64,000 nucleotides of DNA, from positions 3,937,961-4,001,960 of the forward strand of contig JAESIW010000137.1 of the NCBI GenBank assembly GCA_016802295.1, written 5' to 3'. The notes under the pieces were generated by a model. It saw only the letters and a program-made list of their open reading frames with translations, was not told the DNA's origin and ran no database searches. This DNA comes from Brachionus rotundiformis (Eukaryota; Rotifera; Eurotatoria; Ploima; Brachionidae). Position numbers and translations under genes: made by a program. Positions 1 to 10,519 of the stretch are shown piece after piece. Position 1 is the stretch's first letter. Each line of letters opens with the position of its first letter.

Positions 1-336
1 ATACAATGCTTCCTCAGTGCAGAACTTCATTTGCAACACTTTACAAACTGACAGAGACAAAGACAACTAATCAACCGAAAATAACGAAAAAAAACAATTG
101 CCAGAAACTAATTGACTTTGTTGACCAACTGGACATTTAGTTCAATTACCAACTATCAGTTTATAAACCAGAAATGACAACATATTAACAAATTAATAAA
201 GACGGACAGTAAACAACAAAGAAACACAAAAATGGGTTGAAAAAGGCCGAGCCTTAAAGCAATCCGGTGATTAGACGATGGGTGGTGCGCATAATCCTGT
301 TATGCTAATCAACCTAAACCATCACAAACTATATAA

Positions 337-353
337 TCAGTCAGTCAGTCAGT
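337..353. repeat. TCAG tetranucleotide repeat
   Basis: About four copies of TCAG, followed by a TATAAAATATATA stretch. The rest of 1-480 shows no coding signal that I can support. On the minus strand this could be promoter-type sequence of a gene lying to the left, but nothing proves it. Confidence 0.6.
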
Positions 354-440
354 ATAAAATATATAAAAATCTGGATTTTTATTTTGTTTGATGACCGATA
401 AATCAAAAAATAAAACAATCCATTAAGAAAAAAGTTTGAT

Positions 441-464
441 TCTAACTTTTTGTGACATACTGTA
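441..464. repeat. Tc1-type terminal repeat relic
   Basis: This 24-nt stretch ends in ACATACTGTA and closely matches 50702-50725, the outer terminal repeat of the Tc1-like element in the same window. It is probably an isolated end of a lost copy. No transposase is seen next to it. Confidence 0.4.
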
Positions 465-584
465 TTACTAACCAAGAGTATCCTAATTTTAATCAACCTT
501 TTCTTAGCTGCTCTATTATTATCTACGAAGATCTATCTAATGGCTTTCATAAACAAGTTAGGAATATCATCATTCAGTTTAGAA

Positions 585-775
585 GAAAGTCTTGATTCAG
601 GTGTTGGAACACATACGAGCAAAGAAGCAGCTTGACGAACTAGTAGATGCCGAAGTAATAGAGCTAAGTAACTCAGATTAGTTAAAAAGAAAAGCGGGAA
701 GATTAGGTTATGCATTGATTATAGAAATTTAATAAAGCTATTAAAAAGATAGCTCCACTAACCGCACTTTTTAAC
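585..775 (+). mobile_element. Decayed Ty3/Gypsy reverse transcriptase fragment
   Basis: Translated with frame changes, the plus strand reads as the start of a Gypsy-type RT: a segment ending DAEVIELSNSD, then a KKSGKIR-like stretch leading into CIDYRNL. This corresponds to the family's KKDGK-R-CIDYRKLN region. Stop codons and a frameshift break it. There is no LTR, integrase or gag nearby. The minus-strand reading of the same DNA (533-715) is only a shadow. Confidence 0.65.
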
Positions 776-930
776 TAGACTAGTCATTCTAAAATAAATA
801 GCACAATCATTAACAAAATTAAATGTTGAGCTAAATTAAATAAATAAAATTAGATTTAATCAAATATAATTTTATTAAAAATATTATAAATTAATATGTC
901 TATTTACAATGAAAAAACTAATTTTAAAAC

Positions 931-2383
931 CTATAGATAGAGTCCATTAATCAAATAATCGCCATCTACATCCACATTCTGAGCATTTGATTTTTCTCGA
1001 CCATTCTGCAGTAAATTCATAATCCTCAGCTTTTTGCTCAAATACTTGGTAGACACAGCTAAATAGACAAAAAAACTTGCCACTAGCAAGCATCCAATTA
1101 CTAGAATGACCACTGCCTGAACACTATCAGATTTTCCAGCAGGAGTATGGTCTTCGGTGCCAAAATTTACATGTCTTTCGCTATTTAGGTTCCACGAGCC
1201 ATCCATTCCTTTCATCGACTCTACACCCATGTCTAAAATCACAAAAATATGTTCTTAATTTGCTCAAATTAACTTTGGCATACATAAAGATAAGCTACAA
1301 CACAGAAAACACCTATTCTTACCATGAAAAAAATGCTTAAATGTGCTGCTTCTAGTGGTAGAGCGCCTAGTGGTGAACCTAGCTTTTCTAGAACTTTTTT
1401 CCTCTTTCATGAATTTTTCTAGGAAATTTTTTGGATGATAGAACCTGTTAGAATGCTGAGCCTCTAGTTGACTTAAATGCTCGATTATTTCATTTTGTTG
1501 TCTTATCAAGTCTTGTTCATAGTCCTCGTCATAATCGTACAAGTCAACCGCAGCCCTGGTAGTTGTCTTCATCTGGCTTGGTGAACTTGTACTATTCGAG
1601 CCACAATAAAGCTCGTCTGACTTATCGTCACAGTGTGGTATAGAATCGCACACATCATATATGGGAATACATTGTTTATTATTTAAACAAGTAAACTCAT
1701 AATCTTTATGACAATTTAAATCAGCAGCTTTTAATAGTTTAATAAAATAATTATTTAGTAGAAGAAAAGATAAAATTATTTTTTTTAAAAATCTATTTAC
1801 TGTTCTTATGTCCAGTTTGGATATTTTTCTCATCCGCTTCTTCTTCAGGTGATTTTTGACGCAATAGGACATAATCTTTGTGCTTGATGAACAAACAGTG
1901 CTGCGAGCATTTGAACATGTAGCAGCGGTATCCATTTTGGCCGTGGATCAATGACAAAATGGCAGTGTCGCATGAATCGCTTGAGCAGCACATTTGGACA
2001 CACGAGCTCTGAAGGTCTTTGAGGCTGAATTCGGAACCTGGCTCTATTTTGTCCACTCCGAGAAACTCAGCTCCATTTTTGAGACTTTTCTTGGTGTCAA
2101 TCATTCTATTCGATTCGAATAGAGACATGTGTGACTGACAGCTAGGTTCTTTAGGGTCTGTTTTGCGTCTGTGGTCAAACAATGGCTCCGATTCGGATTC
2201 TAATTTTTTCTCTCGTTTAAAATTGGACTCGTCGCCAACCTCATCCAAAAATTGTTTGACCAATTCTTCCAAGTCCGTGTGAGCTCTTGACTGGTACATC
2301 TCCGGACCTTTGATCGGGAAAGAAGACGCTGTCAGAGTGCCAAAAAGAACCAGCAGCACTAACCCATGTGCGCTTACATTCAT
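931..2383 (-). CDS. LRP11-like receptor: MANSC + LDLa + transmembrane
   Basis: Three exons (2383-1801, 1727-1323, 1232-931) with GT..AG introns of 73 and 90 nt give 429 residues. The start at 2383 precedes a hydrophobic signal peptide (residues 1-20). Exon 1 carries an eight-cysteine MANSC/MANEC domain (SC, SSC, MCC, SC, RC, KC, HC). Exon 2 holds one LDL-receptor class A repeat with six cysteines and the calcium box DDKSDE. Exon 3 gives one TM helix (AVVILVIGCLLVASFFVYLA) and a short tail. The order matches vertebrate LRP11, a type I membrane protein of poorly known role, but I see no PKD domain between MANSC and LDLa. Another MANSC-LDLa protein is the main alternative. Domain calls are strong and orthology is moderate. 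Confidence 0.85.
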
Positions 2384-5118
2384 TTTTTTTCTAATAAATT
2401 AAAAATCGATTTTTATTTTTTTAACTTTTTATATTAATATTAATATTATAATATTATATTTATAATTTAGCATTACATTTGCTTAATTCTCATCACCGAA
2501 TAAATTCTCATTTTTTATCCAAACTATTAAACTAATTAAAAATAAATTTCCAAAACTTAAATTAAATTTAAAAATTATCTCAAAATAAAATATATTCATT
2601 TATTGGTATTAACATATGTATAATTTATTTAACCTATATTAAAAAGATTGCTTAAATTATCTTAGAACCTTCAAAAAAACTATGAAAATCAGCTCCTTCT
2701 ATGTTAATTATTGACCAAAAGGCTTTATTCATCCAATCTGAGCCATATGTCTGAGAGCGGGTGAGAGTGCAGAAGAAAAGTAATAAAAAATCATTATTTT
2801 AAATTAATTTATTATTATTTCAAATGGAGGTAATATTCGAATATTGAATTAAAGAAATCAGTGATTAGATCCTTTTAAAAAAGTAAAAGAAAAATATTGG
2901 TTTAAAAGAGAAATTAAATCTATTATACATGCAGATAAATGTGATGTAATTTAGTGTTGATAAAAAATTAAAATTGATTACAAAGGAAATGCCTCATTCT
3001 GGAAAAAAGATACTCACTAATTATTTAATTAAAATTAAATAAAAATTGCTAATCTAAATGATTTGAAAATTTTGAGGCTTTTACCCTTTTGAGATAACTT
3101 TGGAGATTATTGATGAATAACGTTGTTACTTGGTTCGAAAGATTTGAAAAAAAATGGTAAAATCATAATGGTAAGATTGTATGTTCAATTAAGATAAAAG
3201 ACAATTTAATGCAAGTTACTACTTTTTTGGTTTTGATAGCTGCCGCAGTCTTCTGGGATGAGTCTGTTCTGGATTCAATTTCAATTATCCAAATATACAG
3301 AGACCCACATATCTCTAACTGATTAATTAATTTAAAAAAAATGTTCCAAAGATAAAATTAATTTCAAAATGTAATATTTTATCTAATTAATTAGTGTATT
3401 GACTAGTAGTTAAATTTTATGTGTCATAACTTATTTTAACATACTTTTTCAAAGTAGATATTTTTTTAATTCATTTCTTAAATAAAATTTTGGATATTTT
3501 AATCATTTATTTAAATTGATTTTAAATTTTAAATACAAATGTTTTAACTCTGTAGTCATTTGGAAAAATTGATGCTTTAAAACAAGAATTGACCATTTAT
3601 AAAAAAAATTGTTGAACTTAATTAACTTAACTAGATTTTCAATCAAATTCAAGACAAATTGCTAAGCTAGTTAATTTCTTTACAAAATCTGACTTGAACC
3701 ACCCCAATATTTTTTTCTGAAGGAATTTAGCAAAATAGATATCATAGAATAGAAAGAAAAATACTCAAAAATACACAAGATCAACAAGTTTCATAATTTT
3801 TGAAAATTCTGTTCCTTTGGAAAATAAAAGGCAAAGTTAGGCTCTTTTAAAAATATGTTGTACTTTTAGCCCAATATCTCAGGAATAACTTTTATTATAA
3901 AGATATATTTGAAAGTTCATACAAGTGAAAAACCTAAAATACCCTATTTAAGCACTTCAAGGTTCGCTTTGACCATGTTTCGACCATATAACCATATAAT
4001 ATGACCATAGATTATGACAGCTCGTAAAAAACTGAATCTGATCTCAAAATTTCAGTCAAAATTCCATCTAGAAATGCTAAATTAATTAAGCTTTAAGAGT
4101 TTATTTTCGAAATAAAAAAAATATTAATTATTTTAATAAGTTTTTTTTTTATTTAGTTTTAATTTTTAAAAAATTCATTTAATGCTTATGAAGATATTCA
4201 AATTTCTTAAATTTATTTGGGTCTAGTTTTTCTGCTTGGCTAAATGACAAAATAACCAACTAATCTTGCTCCTCCGACCTTACAATCAAGGTACCATCAT
4301 TTTTTTGGTTCTTTTTTAAATGCTATCAACTAGTTCTACAAAAAAGTGTGAAGGGTCTGGCTGGAATTTCTGGAATTTAATTTAACTTTGATAATATTTG
4401 AATCAAGTCTTAGATATTCAAATTGGTATTTTCGATCTTCGTTAACCGTGGAAAATCAATTTAAACTGAATCTGTTATCATTCTCTTTTGAGATTTTCTT
4501 TTATGGTCAATAACTCTCTCTTTTATTACTTGTTTCTCTTTGATAACTGAGTCATTTTTTAGCCATACTTTGGTCATTTGGTTTATAAAAGCACAAACAA
4601 TTCTAATTTTTTTCTTTATAAATAAAATGTTTCCAATTTTTTATCATACCATTAAATGACTCAACTACCCTTCGATTTTTGTTATCAACCTATTTAACAA
4701 TAGAAGCACCATATTTAAAATTTTTAAATCCTCATATCTCTGCACAGATTTTAATATAAATCAATATTTTATGATTTTATCTTTTTATTTAAAAAAAAAG
4801 CTAGATATACAGTAAAAACTTTTGAATTATTTTGCCAAGCATTCGAAAAATGCACCACTTGGTAATTCAATTATGCAATATAAATATTTCCAAGACCAAA
4901 ATTAAAATCATTGAAATATTGGAATATTCTTGGTTGGTCCGAATTATGCCAAGAAAGAATTCAAAAACTTTATTTTTCTTAACCTTTCGGTGAACAAGTC
5001 AACAGGCCACCTTTTTCATATCAACAGATGCTTAAAAAAACCTTCTAGAATAATCGAATAGTTTCTTTTAATTTGCATCTGACATTTGGTACTGATCCTG
5101 GTAATTAATTTTCAAATA
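2384..5118. other. Intergenic, no gene seen
   Basis: AT-rich sequence with poly-A/T runs. I find no exon chain, RNA gene or clear terminal repeats. A weak minus-strand open stretch near 4250-4600 has stops and no recognised domain. Confidence 0.6.
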
Positions 5119-5766
5119 TTAGGTTGTTTAATAAGTTTTTTCGTCGATTTTTAAATGAAAAAATCTCATAAAAGATTAGATTTTTTTATGCAATGTTGTA
5201 CATCATTTGAAAGAGCAACTCTTGTTCTCTTGTTTCTCTGTGTTTGGTGGGATCAGAAGGGTATAATCTATTATGAGCTACTCCAACCCAAGCAAACGAT
5301 AACCGCAGACCTTTATTCACAACAATTGATACGTTTGAGTCACGCTTTGGTAACAAAACGGCCACACAGAGCTAAAGGAGAGCGAAAAGTTATTCTTTTA
5401 CATGATAATGCTAGGCCACATGTTGCGAAAACGACTCGGAACACGATAGAGAATCTAGGCTGGGAAGTCTTATCTCACTCAGCTTGTTCACCAGACTTAG
5501 CTCCTTCAGAATACTATTTGTTCCGATCCATGCAGCACTTCCTCGGTGAAAAAAAATACTCAGACTTGGAGGAAATCAAAAAAGACATCAGTCAATATTT
5601 CACCTCAAAACCAGCCAGCTTCTAAGAGCGAGGGATCAAAATGCTGCCAGAAAGATGGGAGATGTGTATTTCTAGCGAAATTATTTTAGTGACTAATTAT
5701 ATTTTATTTCATTTTTTATAAATAAATAAACTCTAAAAAAAACGAAAAACTTCTTAAACAACCTAA
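5119..5766 (+). mobile_element. Internally deleted mariner element
   Basis: The ends form inverted repeats: TTAGGTTGTTTAATAAGTTT on the left and its near complement ending AACAACCTAA on the right. A TA target duplication fits if the repeat is taken to start at GGTTG (TA at 5120-5121 and 5764-5765). At about 648 bp, it is half the length of a full mariner (about 1.3 kb). It still carries the C-terminal half of the transposase, so it is a deletion derivative and not autonomous. Confidence 0.88.
5155..5625 (+). pseudogene. Mariner transposase, C-terminal part
   Basis: A 156-codon ORF with the mariner catalytic motifs HDNARPH (second Asp of D,D34D) and SPDLAPSEYYLF (third Asp), preceded by CVWWDQKGIIYYELL. 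The N-terminal helix-turn-helix DNA-binding region and the block with the first catalytic Asp are missing. Family members are about 340-350 residues, so less than half remains and it cannot be active. The ATG used lies in sequence unlike mariner and is probably incidental. Confidence 0.9.
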
Positions 5767-6052
5767 TTTAATTCAATTTAGATATTAACAATCTAATATT
5801 ATTATTTATTAAAATAATATTAACTTAAAAAATGGATAATAAATTATTATTGATTTTACAGTATTATCTAGGTCAATAAAGTAGCCTTATAAACAAGATA
5901 AGTAAATTTAGATATAAAATCCACTTTGATTTGCAATTAATAAAATTAGATAAACTTCTTGCAATTTTTATTTTTATTTAAAATTAAAAGAAAAACAACT
6001 AAATTTTAAATTATTTTATTCGAAAAATTTAGACGTCACCAACAGGTACAGA

Positions 6053-7135
6053 ATGGACTTGAGCGGAAAGATTGTTTTCAAAGTAAAACTAAATGATGAG
6101 ATTAAGAAGATTATGATTCATAATGATGACCTTAATTACAATGATCTGATCCTAATGCTTCAGCGGATATTCTCTGACAAGATTAGCCAAAACACAGAGT
6201 TTACCGTCAAGTACACAGATGAGGAAAATGACTTGGTCACCATTCAGGACGATGCCGATGTTAGCCTTGCTCTCGAAACCAGTAGAGTGCTAAAGCTGAC
6301 CATTTTCATGAAGGAGGATGCGGCGCAGAGCACCGAGCTAAAGCCGTCAGAAATAGTCGCTGAGCTGAAGCAAATTCGCCAAAGCATTGACAAATTTTTG
6401 ACCAATTTTCAAGCATGTGTCAAATTGGACCAGAATGTGGACCAGATCGCCAAGGCAACAGAGGAAATTAAGGTCGAACAAGTGAGCCAAGTAAATCCCG
6501 AAGTTCAAAAAGAGTTCGATCCGCTGAGCAAAAAAGACGCATTTGTCCAAAACATACCAAAACGTATGAATAGATAAATGTTTTAATTAAAAAATAAATT
6601 GGTAAAAATTTTTTATTGTAAAGAGTCGAGAGCCCAAACGCCTGACTCGGTGTGCTCGAATGAAATGACAGGTCGTGGATCGCCGCGCGTTCACCCAAGC
6701 TACCAGCAACCAGTGGCCCATGGACAGTATCAACCCGCGGCAATGCAGCAGCAACAAGCGGCGAGCCAGCCAGTACAACAACAGCATGCCAACTACGCGC
6801 CGCCAAGCGCTCCTAGTCAGCAGCAAATGGCCCAGAATCAGCCACAACAGCAGCCAGGCCATCCGGGCATGATGCAAAATCCGGCCCTTAAACCGCCTAG
6901 TCAAATGCCCTATGGATACATGCCCCAAGGAATGCCTCAAGGACAGGTGCATCAGCCAAACGCGCCTGTTGAGCCACAGCAGCAATACTACCATCATCAT
7001 CAACAACAGCAGCAGTTTAGCCAGCCGCCTGGTGGTCTGCAAAACCAAGCTGGCTTCAATCCCTATTCCAAAAATCCAAACATGTCTCTAGCCCGACCGC
7101 CATCAGCCACCATTTACCAACAAGGTTACAAATAA
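6053..7135 (+). CDS. TFG: TFG-like protein (PB1 domain, coiled coil, P/Q-rich tail)
   Basis: Two exons (6053-6563 and 6624-7135, 60-nt intron) encode 340 residues. The N-terminus opens with MDLSGKIVFKVKLNDEI and forms a PB1 domain (about 1-85) that aligns well with vertebrate TFG, which also begins with an LSGK motif. A coiled-coil stretch follows (about 98-125), then a long Pro/Gln/Met/Tyr-rich low-complexity tail filling exon 2. TFG oligomerises through PB1 and the coiled coil and organises COPII transport carriers at ER exit sites, binding the coat through its P/Q-rich part. The stop is 95 bp from the stop of the convergent EF-hand exon. An AG just upstream of the ATG (6032) could be the acceptor of a 5' UTR intron. 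Confidence 0.9.
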
Positions 7136-7230
7136 ATTAGAGAATTTTATTTTCAAATGATTTATTAATTCATTTTATTAAATGCTTTCTTTCTTTTTTA
7201 GACATTAAAAATTTTAAAATAAAATAAAAT

Positions 7231-7397
7231 TTAGTTTGCTTCATCAAAAAATTGATACAACTCGCTAAAAGATAGTTTGCCGTCTGAATTTTTATCTATT
7301 AGGGTGAATAGGATGCCGACTGACTCCAGTTGATTCAATTTTTCCATATCATGGTAATCGAACTCTTTGGGCACATAGACTAAATTCGATTGCCTTT
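7231..7397 (-). CDS. Terminal exon with one EF-hand (partial gene)
   Basis: On the minus strand, after an acceptor-like AG at about 7398, the sequence is open to a TAA at 7231. It encodes about 55 residues, ending in one textbook EF-hand loop: DKNSDGKLSFSE, with all calcium ligands present (D1, N3, D5, S9, E12). It ends soon after the F helix (YQFFDEAN). The incoming phase is 2. The upstream exons are not identified. The candidate exon at 9077-9184 ends in phase 0, so it cannot join directly. It may belong to a small secreted or cytosolic calcium-binding protein; the family is unknown. Confidence 0.5.
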
Positions 7398-9457
7398 TAT
7401 TATTAAAAAAAAACATTTAAATAAAATTAATGTATTAATTTTTAGGAATCTAACTTAGTTATTTATCTATTGATTAAATTTTCAGGAGTCTTCTACATGT
7501 AATAAAATGTAATTTCCATTAGTTTAGATTCCATATTTATAAAATAGGCAAAATTATAAAAATTTTATAATAACTATGTAAAAATATTTTGTTTCTAATT
7601 AAAATTATACCGCCTTTTTTTTAATAATTCTAATCCAAGTCTTAAACTAAAGACCCTCTTCAGCTTTCTACAGTCTAGACAAATGTGATTAATAATTAGT
7701 AATTATTTAATAAGTTATGTAATAATCCCGTTACAAGGTCAAAAATTGTATTGTATTTTGTAAAAAATGTGTAATCTTTTTTGAAAAAATAATTTAGCTC
7801 ATAAGATTAAATCTATCAAAGAAAACAAATTTAATTAATTCTATTTCATTTCAAGTTGGTCACTTACTTGGTCCCTTTTTATAGAATAATACTCAATTGA
7901 TAAAAAATCTTTAAAAAGAACCAAGTGCCTATGTTCTAAACAATTTGAAGTTAACTAACCAAATAGACAAGTCGTCTTAAAACCAGAGATACAATTAGAC
8001 ATTTTGTATTTTTTCTCAACTGACCACTGACCAAGTTCTTAATGTATGGGATAGCTGATCACTAATTCCCAATCAATAAAAGTGCTCATATGTTCAATGA
8101 GATTTACCAAATGTAAAGAATATTTATTTCCATTGTTTCAATTTGAAAAATTTGTTAAATTTTTTTTTTCACTTCAATAAACAAAATTTAGATTAAATTC
8201 AAATTTTAATGGCCATGCTCAAAAATTATTATTAAATGAATTAAAAAAAGATTTTTAAATACTTTTTGATTAAATGCCAAGACATATTTAAGGAATTTGA
8301 GAAAATGATGTGACAATATTTTTAAGTTTTTAAACATTTAAAGGTTGACCATTAGTATTTAACCATATAACATATAAAATGCTGATTTGGTCTTTTATGG
8401 ATATAAATTTTGAGCATAAAATGTATTGAAAAAAATTGGAGAATAAAATTAGAGCAATTAATTAATTTAATTAATGGTAATTGGTTTAAATTTTGAAAAG
8501 TTAGTTAAAATAAGTTTTGATGTTCTTGCTGGTATAATTTTAACTACAAAGTATTTAAATAATGTTTATTTAAATTAAAGACTTTTTTGTCTATTGAACC
8601 AAACTGGCACATTTCCAAACATGTCATTTTCATCCTATTCCCTTAGTAATCTTTAGGAAAAAAAATTTAATTTATTTCTCCTAAACAATTCACTACTATC
8701 TATTCTTGGAAATAATATCATGCAGACCTACACTAATCCAAAATTTGATATGTTCAAATTCAGCTATTCGGTATACCCACGAATTGGCAGACTATGGTGG
8801 GCGCTCTTAGTTAATCTAGTTGAAAAAAATAAACTCCTAATGACAAAACATTTTAATTAAAAACACAGCAATTAATTAGCTTTCTTAAATTTTAATGCAG
8901 ACTTTTAATAATTTAATATTTAAATTAATCTTTTTTTTGAAGGGAAATTAATGATTGATTAAGTTCCTGATGGGTCGTGACTAGGACCAATTAGGCTCTA
9001 GGTCTTTGGGAAATTTGTCCAGAATTTTTTTACTAATTGCCAAATAATTGAGTTTAAATGAGAAGAGACAAATTACTTTTTGGCTGCGACGAGTGTATTT
9101 TGGACCCCAGTATGGATCAGCATAGACAAACACAAAACCAATATGGTACTTTTGTTCATCATTTGTTGTCAAAATTTCACAATACTCAAAAAAAAAAAAA
9201 CTTATTCTTATCTAATCAAGTATTTAATCAAGCTTATTTTGTATCTCAAATGGAATATTTAAAATTTTATTTTAATTAAATCCCAGAACGAATTTTTAAA
9301 TAATGAAAAAAAAATTAAAATAAATAAAACTTGTTGTTTATTAAGTAGATACGCAAATTAGATAAATTTTATTGATTTAATAGAAAAAAAAAGCAAAAAA
9401 CACTGACAATAAATGAATGTCTAATTTTGTTCATAGTTTTTTAATTTGTTGAGAGTT
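7398..9457. other. No complete gene seen; holds one possible exon
   Basis: AT-rich and mostly without coding signal. The last few hundred bases include the 3' UTR of the NPF gene, with AATAAA-type signals on the minus strand. Any missing exons of the 7231 EF-hand gene should lie here, but I could not place them with confidence. Confidence 0.5.
9077..9184 (-). CDS. Possible 36-codon exon, unrecognised
   Basis: A minus-strand open block follows a long T-run ending in AG and stops at a GTAATT donor. It reads YCEILTTNDE..., then HIGFVFVYADPYWGPKY and a TRRSQK end, and looks more like protein than its surroundings. It lies between the NPF gene and the EF-hand exon on the same strand. No start exon was found, and its phase (0) does not match the EF-hand exon's acceptor. 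It may be an exon of that gene with another exon between, or a relic. Confidence 0.25.
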
Positions 9458-9858
9458 CTATTCCGCGACTGACTCCTTGTTAAATATTCGTTTAAACTCA
9501 GCGAGTGAGATCGCGTGGTCCCCTAAGATTGGCAAAAATTAGTCAAGCTTGGTCAAATAAAAGCATAAAGCTTACCATTCAAGTCTAAAAAATTGAACAT
9601 TGAACTGATGTAGGGCTCATCCTCGGCACTGTTTGGTAGGCCGACACGAGCCCAGCTCCTCTTGCCGAATCTCGGCCTGCCCACCACCATGTAGTAATTG
9701 TGTAATTGGTTCAGGTATTTTTGCACGTCATTTGGCGTAAGAAACTGGGTGGGCACCGGCGGTGGCGTCGGGTACTCGGTCGACTCTATTTGTCCGACCA
9801 GCGCGGCAATCACCGCTAAGCCTATGCAGCTGATTATCACTTGGCTTCTGACACACAT
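9458..9858 (-). CDS. NPF: Neuropeptide F (NPY/NPF family) precursor with C-terminal EF-hand-like loop
   Basis: Two exons (9858-9576, 9522-9458; 53-nt intron) encode 115 residues. Residues 1-27 form a signal peptide. The mature peptide runs from about E28 to F64, with N-terminal prolines (YPTPPPVP), an amphipathic helix (PNDVQKYLNQLHNYY) and the NPF ending GRPRF. It is followed by the amidation and dibasic cleavage site GKR. This is a secreted, C-terminally amidated peptide of the NPY/NPF family, which typically acts through NPY-type GPCRs in feeding control. The flank peptide is odd: residues 88-108 match an EF-hand, with the loop DLNGDHAISLAE placing acidic or polar ligands at positions 1, 3, 5, 9 and 12. 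The intron falls inside this loop, after the first base of Gly95. I see no intron inside the mature peptide. Confidence 0.92.
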
Positions 9859-10519
9859 TTTAGGGTTATTTTTCTAAAAAATTTCTAAAAAACAAATGAG
9901 CTTATCTGCTACCTTAAATAGATAATTGACTTAAATATCGCATGGAATTTAATTTTGTTTGACATTAATCAATTTTGTGCGCAATAATGCCAGCACTCTA
10001 ATTACAAGCTTGACAGCATAATTCCAAAATGTCATCCAAATGATTGGATCTAATTGCGGAAAGGAGAAATTGGCCAAGAACATTAATTGCGAAAAGGTAT
10101 ATAAAATATATTTATATTAATGATATAAAGGTATTTTCATCTTTTCTAATCTCTTAAGTAATGACTCAAAGAACTGAAATGAAATTTAGCTCTTAATCGC
10201 TTTTAATACTGAGCCCATAGACTAAATAGAAAATTGCATCAGTAATCATGCTTCCTTGCCAAATCTGATTAGAATCTAATTTCAAATTTATAAATTTAAT
10301 TTTCATATTTTAATTGATTTTACTTCCGAGTATCTGCTACCTTAAGTTTTAATTAATAAAAAATTGCCAATCTACTTGTCCTATTTTATTATCCAGTAAT
10401 TATTTCCGGTTATTAAATGGAAAAAAAATGCATATCATATTTTTAATTGAAATTTTTATTATTATTTATATTTGATTAAAAAATAAATGTCTAGAATGGA
10501 AAATGAATTGGGTGCCAAA

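Noticed and set aside
4250..4600. Possible minus-strand transposase-like reading
   Set aside because: Several stops and no recognisable motif; similarity to any transposase family was too vague to report.
6468..7048. Minus-strand ORFs opposite TFG
   Set aside because: They are antisense shadows of the P/Q-rich TFG exon and the PB1 exon; their low-complexity composition comes from CAG/CAA-type codons read backwards.
9058..9279. Plus-strand ORFs at 9058-9279
   Set aside because: They run into poly-A codons; the minus strand of the same DNA has the better-looking exon with acceptor and donor.
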